Shown piece by piece: positions 5,946 through 11,508 of a DNA stretch of 11,508 nt. The stretch comes from Thermomicrobiales bacterium (lineage in GTDB: Bacteria; Chloroflexota; Chloroflexia; Thermomicrobiales; UBA6265), in contig JADLCW010000383.1 of assembly GCA_020847015.1 (NCBI GenBank), positions 1 to 11,508 of the forward strand, given 5' to 3'. Made by a program: the position numbers and the translations under genes. Every line of letters starts with the position of its first letter. Within the stretch, counting starts at the first letter, position 1. The notes beneath the pieces were generated by a model. The model did not search any database. It worked only from the letters and a program-made list of their open reading frames with translations, and was not told where the DNA came from.

Positions 5946-7516
5946 GCGCGCCGGCAGCCGCTCCCGTTCCCACCCCGACAGTGCAACCAATCATCGCGGC
6001 GATCGGGATCGGCAAGAGTTTTCCCGGCATCCGCGCGCTGGACGGGGTGGATTTCTCGGTGCTGCCCGGTGAAGTCCACGCGCTCGTCGGCGAGAACGGA
6101 GCTGGCAAATCCACCCTGATGCAGATTCTGGCCGGCGTCTATCGCCCGGATGAAGGCGAGATCCTGATCGACGGCCAACCTGTCGTGTTCGACAACCGGC
6201 GGGATGCCGAAGCGGCCGGTGTCAGCATCGTGTTCCAGGAGTTGAGTCTGGTGCTGCAGTTGAGCGTGGCGGAAAACATCTTCGCCGGGCGGCAACCGGT
6301 CGGGCGCTTCGGGCTGATCGACGTCAAACGCATGAATCGTGAGGCGACCTCGGCGCTGGCCCCATTTCGTCTCGCCGTCGACCCGCGCGATCAGGTCGGG
6401 TTGCTCTCGCTGGCCAGCCAGCAAATCGTGGAGATCGCCAAGGCGCTCTCGGTGCGGGCAAGGGTGCTCATTCTCGACGAGCCGACCTCCTCGCTCACCA
6501 CCACCGAAACCGAGCGACTGATGGCGACCATCCGCTCGCTGCGCGATCGCGGCCTAGGCATCATCTATATCTCCCATCACTTGCGCGAAGTGTTCGAGAT
6601 CTCCGATCGCATCACCGTGCTGCGCGACGGTCGCTACCGGGGCACCTGGCGCACCGACGGCGTCACCGAGCAGGAGATCGTCGCCGAGATGGTCGGGCGC
6701 GCCTTCCAGGCCGTTTCCGGCCCCTATATGCCGCGCGCCTTCGGGACGGAGTCAGCGCTGCAGGTCGAGGGGCTGAGCCGCGCCGGTCAATTTGCCGATA
6801 TCTCGTTCACGCTGCACGAGGGTGAAATCCTCGGACTCGCCGGACTCGTCGGAGCCGGGCGCAGCGAACTGGCGCAGGCGCTGTTCGGGCTGACTCAACC
6901 CGACGCCGGCACGATGGCGGTGGAGGGGCATCGGGTTCGCTTCCGCTCCCCGCGCGACGCCGTCGCCGCCGGCATGGGCTACCTCACCGAGGATCGCAAG
7001 CAAGCCGGGTTGTTCCTGGCGATGAGTCTGGCCTGGAACGTGGCGGCGCCAAACTTGAAGCGCTTCAGCGCCGGCGGGTTCATGCGCGATGCCGAGGCGC
7101 GCGAAGTCACCGAAACCTACATGCGTCAGTTGCGCATCCGCGCCCGCAGTGTCGAGCAGAAAGTGATCGGGCTCTCGGGCGGCAACCAGCAGAAGGTGCT
7201 GCTGGCCATGTGGCTGGCGACCTCGCCGCGCATCCTCATCGTCGACGAACCGACGCGCGGCGTGGATGTGGGGGCCAAGGCGGAAATCCACAATGTGCTG
7301 CTGGATCTGGCCAACCAGGGTGTGGCGATCGTGCTCATCTCTTCGGAACTGCCCGAAGTGATGCATCTCAGTGACGCTATCCTCGTCATGCATCGCGGGC
7401 GAGTGGTCGCTCGCTTCGCCGGGGGCGAGGTGGACGAAGACGAGATTCTGGCTTACGCCGCCGGGGTCGGCGGCGCGCCGATCGCCGGCGCGGCGTCGCA
7501 CGAGGACATGGCATGA
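5942..7516 (+). CDS. Sugar ABC transporter ATP-binding protein (RbsA/MglA/XylG type)
   Basis: The protein has 524 residues and two fused ATPase domains, as usual for CUT2-family monosaccharide importers. Domain 1 has Walker A GENGAGKST (50-58), a relaxed signature LSLASQQ (155-161), Walker B VLILDEPTSSL (D179, E180) and H212 as switch. Domain 2 has a degenerate Walker A GLVGAGRSE without Lys (301-309), a good signature LSGGNQQ (411-417) and Walker B ILIVDEPTRGVD (D435, E436). This asymmetry is normal in the family. The GTG start at 5942 overlaps the dehydratase stop (GTGA) and has no clear Shine-Dalgarno, so it probably depends on coupling. It works at the inner face of the membrane with the permease encoded next. 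The sugar cannot be named. Confidence 0.95.
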   Translation: MSAPAAAPVPTPTVQPIIAAIGIGKSFPGIRALDGVDFSVLPGEVHALVGENGAGKSTLMQILAGVYRPDEGEILIDGQPVVFDNRRDAEAAGVSIVFQELSLVLQLSVAENIFAGRQPVGRFGLIDVKRMNREATSALAPFRLAVDPRDQVGLLSLASQQIVEIAKALSVRARVLILDEPTSSLTTTETERLMATIRSLRDRGLGIIYISHHLREVFEISDRITVLRDGRYRGTWRTDGVTEQEIVAEMVGRAFQAVSGPYMPRAFGTESALQVEGLSRAGQFADISFTLHEGEILGLAGLVGAGRSELAQALFGLTQPDAGTMAVEGHRVRFRSPRDAVAAGMGYLTEDRKQAGLFLAMSLAWNVAAPNLKRFSAGGFMRDAEAREVTETYMRQLRIRARSVEQKVIGLSGGNQQKVLLAMWLATSPRILIVDEPTRGVDVGAKAEIHNVLLDLANQGVAIVLISSELPEVMHLSDAILVMHRGRVVARFAGGEVDEDEILAYAAGVGGAPIAGAASHEDMA

Positions 7517-8523
7517 CCGATTTGACCGTTCCCCAGTCGACGACGGCGCGGCGGGGACCGCTCTGGCTGGTGCTGCGCAAGCTGTTGGAAGTGCGTGAAC
7601 TCACCACGCTGCTGTTCTTGATTCTCGTCTCGGTCTTCATCGCTCTGCGCTCGCCCTACTTCCTGACCCCGGACAATCTGAAAGCGATCGTGCTGGGCAT
7701 GAGCACAACCGGCATCATGGCGGTGGGCATGACGGTGCTGCTGGTGGCGGGCGGGTTCGATCTCTCGGTCGGTTCGGTGCTGGCCCTCGGCGGCGCTTTG
7801 GCCGGCTGGCTGATCGTCGCCGGTCTGCCGATCCCGCTGGCGGTGCTGATCGGCATCCTCGTCGGGCCGGCGATCGGGTTGGCCAATGGGCTTCTGGTGA
7901 CCAAGGTCGGCATCAACCCGCTGATCACCACGCTGGGCATGATGAGCATCGTGCGCGGCGCGGTGCTGCTGATCGGCGGCGGATTCGGCATTTCCAACTT
8001 GCCGCAGGAATTCAACAATCTCGGCCAGACGGTCATCCTCGGTTTCCAGTCGCCGATCTGGGTGATGGTCGTTTTGGCGATCGTCGGCGACGTGCTGCTG
8101 CGCCGCTCGCGTCCGCTGCGGCAGGCCTACTACGTGGGCGGCAACGAGCGTTCGGCGCGTCTCTCCGGCATTCCGGTCGATCGGGTCAAGATCTGGGCCT
8201 TCATTTTGACGTCGACCGTGGCCGCGCTGGCCGGCGTGCTCACCGCGGCTCGCTTCGGCAGCGCCTCGGTGACCGCCGGCACTGGGGTCGAACTGTCCGT
8301 CATTGCGGCGGTGGTCATCGGCGGAGCCAGTCTGGCCGGCGGCGAAGGTACGGTGCTGGGGGCGATCCTCGGCGTCTTGCTGCTGCAAGTCATCCAGAGC
8401 GCGTTGACGCTTTTGGATGTGCCGCTCTACTGGCAACCGATCTCAATCGGCGGCGTGCTGATTCTGGCGGTCGGGCTGGATGCGATCAGCCGCCGCGTGC
8501 GCCACCTGGACGGGCGCGCCTGA
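7513..8523 (+). CDS. Sugar ABC transporter permease (RbsC type)
   Basis: This is a 336-residue integral membrane protein with about 8-10 hydrophobic segments. It has the family markers GGFDLSVGSVLALGG (about 80-94), a cytoplasmic loop YYVGGNERSARLSGI that contacts the ATPase, and GGASLAGGEGTVLGA near the C-terminus. Two copies would form the channel driven by the upstream ATPase. The ATG at 7513 overlaps the ATPase stop (ATGA) and is served by GAGGA at 7502-7506. The first 20 residues are polar and probably cytoplasmic. Confidence 0.95.
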   Translation: MTDLTVPQSTTARRGPLWLVLRKLLEVRELTTLLFLILVSVFIALRSPYFLTPDNLKAIVLGMSTTGIMAVGMTVLLVAGGFDLSVGSVLALGGALAGWLIVAGLPIPLAVLIGILVGPAIGLANGLLVTKVGINPLITTLGMMSIVRGAVLLIGGGFGISNLPQEFNNLGQTVILGFQSPIWVMVVLAIVGDVLLRRSRPLRQAYYVGGNERSARLSGIPVDRVKIWAFILTSTVAALAGVLTAARFGSASVTAGTGVELSVIAAVVIGGASLAGGEGTVLGAILGVLLLQVIQSALTLLDVPLYWQPISIGGVLILAVGLDAISRRVRHLDGRA

Positions 8524-8530
8524 ATCCTGG

Positions 8531-8570
8531 GATCCCTCGACGCCCGCGATGGCGCGCGGCGTCCCGGATC
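8531..8570 (+). other. Stem-loop between permease and binding-protein genes
   Basis: GATCC (8531-8535) pairs with GGATC (8566-8570), GACGCC (8539-8544) with GGCGTC (8558-8563), and CGCG (8545-8548) with CGCG (8553-8556), around the loop ATGG. A small internal loop and one bulge interrupt the helix. There is no U-tract, so it is not an obvious terminator. It ends 9 bases before the AGGAGGT site of the next gene. Such hairpins can protect mRNA ends or partly block readthrough. Confidence 0.55.
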
Positions 8571-8579
8571 GGAGACGCG

Positions 8580-8586
8580 AGGAGGT
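8580..8586 (+). promoter_or_regulatory. Strong Shine-Dalgarno deciding the GTG start of the binding-protein gene
   Basis: AGGAGGT is a near-perfect ribosome site 8 bases before GTG 8595. It is the strongest site in the operon and contrasts with the weak or coupled starts of the other genes. Binding proteins are usually needed in excess over their transporter, which this would favour. Confidence 0.75.
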
Positions 8587-8594
8587 ACGAGGCT

Positions 8595-9626
8595 GTGACG
8601 GATCCAACGACGAGAGCGGCGGCGCGCTATGCCGCGTCGCGGCGGCAAGTGATGCGCTGGGCGGCCGCAGGCGCCGCGCTTGGGGTAGGCGCCGGACTGA
8701 CCGCCGGCATGCCGGCGCGCGCCGCGGCCCAGGAAGGCAGCGGCGAGTATGTCGAAGTATTGGCGCTGATTACGCTTCCCTACTTCATCGATCACAAGGC
8801 CGGGCTCGACGCCGCCGGTCAGGTTTTTAACGTGCCGACCCGCTTCGTCGGCCCACCGGATCTCGATCTCAACGCGATGATCACCACGCTGGAGCAGGTC
8901 ATCGCCCAGAAGCCGGCCGGATTGATGGTCGTCGGATTCGACGCCGTGCTCAAGCCGTCGATCGACAAGGCGGTGGAAGCCGGCATCCCGACCGTCACCC
9001 TGGACGGCGACGTCGCCGGTTCGAAGCGGCAGATCTTCATCGGCACCGGCAACGTGGCCGCCGGGCAAAAGGGCGCCCAGACGCTGATCGAGGCCATCGG
9101 CGGCGAAGGCAAGGTCGTCATCGTCACCCGCGTCGGCCAGGGCAACCTGGAAGAGCGGATCATCGGCTACAAGCAGGCGATCGAGGCCACCGACGGCAAG
9201 GTCGAACTGGTTGAGGTGCTCAACGACGACAGCGACCCCAACAAGGCGGCGTCGGTGGTCAGCGCCGCGCTCGGCAAGTACCCCGACCTGAAGGGCATCG
9301 CCTGCGTGGAAGCCGCGGGCGGGGTTGGCGCGGCGACCGCCGTGAAGGAAGGCAACCGAGTCGGCGAAGTGGTCATCGTTTCGATGGACCGCGACGACGG
9401 CACGCTGAACTTCATCAAGGAGGGCGTCATCCACGCCTCGGTCGCGCAGAAGACGGCGCTGATGCCCTTCACGGCCGTCCAGATTCTGCACACGTACAAC
9501 AGCTTCAAGCTGCCGATCACCCAGGACGACGCCAAGGCAGGGGTGACGCCGCTGCCGAACAGTGTCGACACCGGTTCGGAGATCATCACCAAGGACAGCG
9601 TCGACCTCTGGTTCCACAAGGCCTGA
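8595..9626 (+). CDS. Sugar ABC transporter substrate-binding protein (RbsB-like), Tat signal
   Basis: The protein has 343 residues from GTG at 8595. The N-terminus has a twin-arginine motif SRRQVMRW (about 15-22) and a hydrophobic Ala/Gly-rich stretch. It ends in an AxA-type site (ARAAA before QEGSG, near residue 46). There is no lipobox Cys, so the mature protein would be soluble or held by other means. The rest is a type-1 periplasmic-binding fold: ALITLPYFIDHKAGLDAAG, AQKPAGLMVVGFD, AGIPTVTLDGDV, and IACVEAAGGVGAATAV in the second lobe. Such proteins bind monosaccharides and deliver them to the RbsC/RbsA-type importer encoded upstream. The gene is last in the operon, 71 bases after the permease. 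Confidence 0.93.
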   Translation: MTDPTTRAAARYAASRRQVMRWAAAGAALGVGAGLTAGMPARAAAQEGSGEYVEVLALITLPYFIDHKAGLDAAGQVFNVPTRFVGPPDLDLNAMITTLEQVIAQKPAGLMVVGFDAVLKPSIDKAVEAGIPTVTLDGDVAGSKRQIFIGTGNVAAGQKGAQTLIEAIGGEGKVVIVTRVGQGNLEERIIGYKQAIEATDGKVELVEVLNDDSDPNKAASVVSAALGKYPDLKGIACVEAAGGVGAATAVKEGNRVGEVVIVSMDRDDGTLNFIKEGVIHASVAQKTALMPFTAVQILHTYNSFKLPITQDDAKAGVTPLPNSVDTGSEIITKDSVDLWFHKA

Positions 9627-9639
9627 GGGCACTGCAGAA

Positions 9640-9671
9640 AGCGGCCCCGGCGGGTTTCCGCCGGAGCCGCT
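9640..9671. terminator. Strong hairpin, shared terminator of two convergent units
   Basis: AGCGGC (9640-9645) plus CCGGCGG (9647-9653) pair with CCGCCGG (9658-9664) plus GCCGCT (9666-9671). The loop is GTTT and there is one C/A mismatch. On the plus strand CTTCGCTCGTTCC follows; on the minus strand TTTCTGCAG follows. It lies 13 bases after the binding-protein stop and 29 bases after the stop of the convergent minus-strand gene, so it can end both. Confidence 0.75.
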
Positions 9672-9700
9672 CTTCGCTCGTTCCAACCGCGACCAACGCG

Positions 9701-10348
9701 TTATTTCTGCTCCGGGCGCGTCACCGTCACCAACAGGCTGTCGAGATCGTACAACTCGGCGTCCTTGGCGTTGCCGTCGCCCCACACCGCGCCGCCCTTT
9801 TTCACCGTGCCGCTGGTCGTCGCGTCACGAATGTCGCCAACCGCCTTGACGGCCAATTTCACGCCGTCGGTGGCTCCTTTCGGAGGATTGACGGTGAACG
9901 AATCCGTCTGGCCCTTGTGAACCTTGCCGTCGGCGTTCCACTTGACATCGACATTGACGGTGAACGTCTGCTCCTTCACCGCATCGTAGACTCGCACCTT
10001 CGCCTTGACCGCCCCGCCGCCCAGCTTGCTGTCGATATTGAATGCGTCGGGGCGGGTCGTGGTCCCAAATGCGTTCCAGCGCATCTTGCCCTTCTTCGTG
10101 TCGTAGGTCACCGAGGAAACCATCACCAGCGGGCTTTGCTTCCTGTCCGGGGTGGACGTGGCGTTCTTGGTGGCGATCACCGTGGTGATCGTCCGCAGAT
10201 TGCCGTCTCGCTCCTCGAATTGCGCGTACACGGTGTGATCCTGAGCTTTGTACGTTTCGGTTTTGTTCGCCGCCAGCACCGCGCCCGGAGCCGCGCCGCC
10301 GATCAGCAATAGCGCTCCCAACGCCCATGCCGCCCATCGCTTTGCCAT
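9701..10348 (-). CDS. Secreted protein of unknown function
   Basis: From ATG at 10346-10348 the protein has 215 residues. An ATG 8 codons upstream (10372) is possible, but the later start gives a compact Sec signal peptide: charged MAKRW, a hydrophobic core to about residue 19, and a likely cut after AVLA (about 26). GGGAGG lies about 11 bases before the chosen ATG. The mature part is rich in Thr, Val, Lys and Asp, with alternating patterns such as KAKVRVYDAVKEQTFTVNVDVKW that suggest a beta-sheet fold. It has no Cys, no membrane anchor and no catalytic motif I recognise. It ends with a VTVTRPEQK strand. It is convergent with the sugar operon and seems monocistronic. I do not recognise the family. 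Confidence 0.8.
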   Translation of the reverse strand: MAKRWAAWALGALLLIGGAAPGAVLAANKTETYKAQDHTVYAQFEERDGNLRTITTVIATKNATSTPDRKQSPLVMVSSVTYDTKKGKMRWNAFGTTTRPDAFNIDSKLGGGAVKAKVRVYDAVKEQTFTVNVDVKWNADGKVHKGQTDSFTVNPPKGATDGVKLAVKAVGDIRDATTSGTVKKGGAVWGDGNAKDAELYDLDSLLVTVTRPEQK

Positions 10349-10388
10349 CGTGCTTGCATCCTCCCGGAGCATCCCCGCTCCGTCCCGG

Positions 10389-10407
10389 CGCCTCTATTGC
10401 AGAGGCG
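10389..10407. other. Short perfect hairpin in a divergent intergenic region
   Basis: CGCCTCT (10389-10395) and AGAGGCG (10401-10407) form a 7-bp stem with a 5-base loop. It sits between the secreted-protein gene (minus) and the phosphatase gene (plus). It could be an operator half-site pair or an RNA leader hairpin for the minus gene. I see no convincing promoter boxes beside it. Confidence 0.4.
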
Positions 10408-10454
10408 TAGTCTCCACGTCATGCGATGCCTGCATACAGGAGCGCGCGACCATC

Positions 10455-10928
10455 ATGATTCGTTTCTACTGGATCGCGGAAGGCGAACTCGCCGGTTGCT
10501 CGCGGCCAGGAGGCCGGCTGCGACGCGCATCGACGCTGGAGGCCGATCTCACCGCCCTGACGGAGCGTGGCATCGGCGCGCTGCTGACGCTCACCGCGCG
10601 CCCGCTGCCAGCCGACGCGCTGCAGCGCCACGGGATAACCGCCTTGCACCTGCCCGTGCCCGACTTTCATCCGCCAACCACCGAGCAATTCCTGCGGGCG
10701 CTGCGCTTCATCGACGAGCGGCGGGCCGACGGCGCGGCGGTGGCCGTGCATTGTCAGGGCGGTCAGGGGCGCACCGGCAGCGTGCTGGCGGCCTGGCTGA
10801 TCCGAGCCGGCGACGAGCCGGAGCTGGCGCTCCACCGCGTGCGCGGCGTCTGCCCGGGAGCGGTCGAAGCGACGTCGCAGGAAGATGCGCTGCATCGCTT
10901 CGCCCGCGACAAACCGTGGCTGGCGTGA
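10455..10928 (+). CDS. Dual-specificity/tyrosine-phosphatase-family protein
   Basis: The protein has 157 residues from ATG at 10455; AGGAG lies upstream at a rather long spacing of about 12 bases. The active-site loop is VAVHCQGGQGRTGS, giving the Cys-x5-Arg signature with C100 as nucleophile and R106 for phosphate binding. D70 in PVPDFHPPT is the likely general acid. The N-terminus IAEGELAGCSRPGG is typical of small PTEN/DSP-like bacterial phosphatases. It should hydrolyse phosphate esters in the cytoplasm, on protein, lipid or a small molecule; the substrate is unknown. No signal peptide or membrane segment is seen. The gene is divergent from the secreted-protein gene and is not clearly part of an operon. 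Confidence 0.88.
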   Translation: MIRFYWIAEGELAGCSRPGGRLRRASTLEADLTALTERGIGALLTLTARPLPADALQRHGITALHLPVPDFHPPTTEQFLRALRFIDERRADGAAVAVHCQGGQGRTGSVLAAWLIRAGDEPELALHRVRGVCPGAVEATSQEDALHRFARDKPWLA

Positions 10929-11191
10929 AACTCGTGCCGCGCCGCCAGATGCTCCGAGCACCTTGCCGCGCGGGCGGGTCCGGTCGATCGCGCCAATGCC
11001 GCCTCGGATAGTTTGGGCGCGGCGTCGTATGATGCTGGCATCATCGTTGCGAGTGGCCCGATCGGGAAAACATTCTGGATCGGCCGCCGCTTCCCGAATC
11101 AGCGCCGCGGCCGAAATATCGGTCGCGTCGCGTCCCGGCGGATGCGCCGCGACGACGATCTGGCGGAGCCGCCATCGGCGGGGGGTGGGCG
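10929..11191. other. Intergenic stretch without a convincing gene
   Basis: No frame on either strand has good coding character; open frames here are Arg/Ser-rich and overlap the flanking genes. The notable content is the inverted repeat at 11029-11044. A TATGAT (11028-11033) resembles a -10 box but has no good -35. Transcription of the small downstream gene may start here. Confidence 0.4.
11029..11044. promoter_or_regulatory. Inverted repeat ATGATGC-TG-GCATCAT, possible operator
   Basis: ATGATGC (11029-11035) and GCATCAT (11038-11044) are perfect inverted arms around TG. The left arm lies within CGTATGATG (11026-11034), a 9-mer that also forms the right half of the regulator palindrome (3041-3049). 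The arms are arranged in the opposite order here. It overlaps the TATGAT -10-like box upstream of the small gene at 11192. Confidence 0.4.
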
Positions 11192-11473
11192 ATGTACTCA
11201 GCGGAGCACCTGGCGGAACGATTCGCGGACGCCATCGCCGCGCGCTGGCGCGGAGGGGCGAACGATGATTCCTTCGTCGATTGGCTCGAAGCTCACTGGA
11301 CGGTGGATTGTTCGCATCCGGAGCCACCCGATCCACCCCAGGCGGTCAGCCTGCTGGGCGGCATGCCGGCGGTGCGCTGGCATCAATACGATGACGCGAT
11401 CGTCGGCCATGTCGTAGGCCGCCCGGGCGGTTGCTACTGGGTGCCCCGGCGCGATCCCCGGCCGGCGGCGTAA
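11192..11473 (+). CDS. Small hypothetical protein
   Basis: This open frame encodes 93 residues from ATG at 11192, with a G-rich GGGGGGTGG just upstream as a possible ribosome site. Third codon positions are mostly G or C, as in the surrounding genes, and the sequence looks protein-like (AERFADAIAARW, DDSFVDWLEAHW, WHQYDDAIVGHVVGRPGGCYWVPRR). It has no signal peptide or membrane helix. A Pro-rich stretch (HPEPPDPPQ) sits in the middle. I do not recognise a family. Two longer overlapping frames in other phases look less protein-like and are taken as shadows. Confidence 0.55.
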   Translation: MYSAEHLAERFADAIAARWRGGANDDSFVDWLEAHWTVDCSHPEPPDPPQAVSLLGGMPAVRWHQYDDAIVGHVVGRPGGCYWVPRRDPRPAA

Positions 11474-11508
11474 TCTCGCGCCCCCGTAATCCAGCCCCGC
11501 GCCCGGCT

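Noticed and set aside
6842..6870. Missing Walker A lysine in the second half of the ABC ATPase as a sign of inactivation.
   Set aside because: A degenerate second Walker A is normal in RbsA/MglA-type ATPases.
10419..11336. A 305-codon minus-strand frame across the phosphatase and the tail region.
   Set aside because: It is Arg/Ala-rich without motifs and lies opposite a gene with an intact phosphatase active site.
1..11508. CRISPR arrays, tRNA or rRNA genes, toxin-antitoxin pairs, or a defence cassette.
   Set aside because: I saw no regularly spaced repeats, no cloverleaf-like sequence and no matching protein families. The HNH gene alone is not enough to claim a defence system.

Overview
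The window is GC-rich bacterial DNA. It has many GTG starts, tightly overlapping genes, a Tat-exported sugar-binding protein and a TrxR-like ferredoxin-NADP reductase. This style fits a Chloroflexota (Thermomicrobia/Sphaerobacter-like) genome or a similar high-GC terrestrial bacterium. The assignment is an impression from gene style, not a placement. Positions 1-443 are clearly lower in GC (roughly 50%) and use A/T-ending codons that the rest avoids.

Layout. (1) 1-443, minus: an HNH-nuclease-family gene that runs off the left edge. (2) 567-1791: an IS630-family insertion sequence with 19-bp terminal inverted repeats at a CTAG/TA target. Its transposase is broken by three net -1 lesions. (3) 1789-2850, minus: ferredoxin/flavodoxin-NADP reductase. 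The IS sits exactly in its stop codon and has moved it about 1.2 kb from a hairpin (523-546) that was probably its terminator. (4) 2851-3064: divergent control region with a sigma70-like promoter, an 8-bp inverted repeat over the -35 and a perfect 18-bp palindrome. (5) 3065-9626, plus: a five-gene sugar-acid operon, followed by a strong hairpin terminator at 9640-9671. (6) 9701-10348, minus: a secreted protein of unknown function, convergent on the same terminator. (7) 10455-10928, plus: a small dual-specificity-type phosphatase. (8) 11192-11473, plus: a small hypothetical protein.

The operon encodes a FadR-type (FCD) regulator, a metallo-beta-lactamase-fold hydrolase, a galactonate-dehydratase-like enolase-superfamily enzyme, and an RbsA/RbsC/RbsB-type ABC importer. 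The first five genes are joined by four 4-base stop/start overlaps (GTGA, GTGA, GTGA, ATGA). The binding-protein gene is set apart by a 71-base gap holding a long stem-loop and a strong Shine-Dalgarno. The simplest model is import of a sugar or sugar acid, possible lactone opening by the MBL enzyme, and dehydration to a 2-keto-3-deoxy acid, with the FCD protein sensing a pathway acid and autoregulating through the palindrome. The later steps (2-keto-3-deoxy acid kinase and aldolase) are not in the window.

I found no CRISPR array, tRNA, rRNA, toxin-antitoxin pair or recognisable defence system. I do not see strong evidence for a wholly new system. The best leads are the operon's substrate and the MBL enzyme's role, the operator architecture, and the IS insertion in a stop codon.
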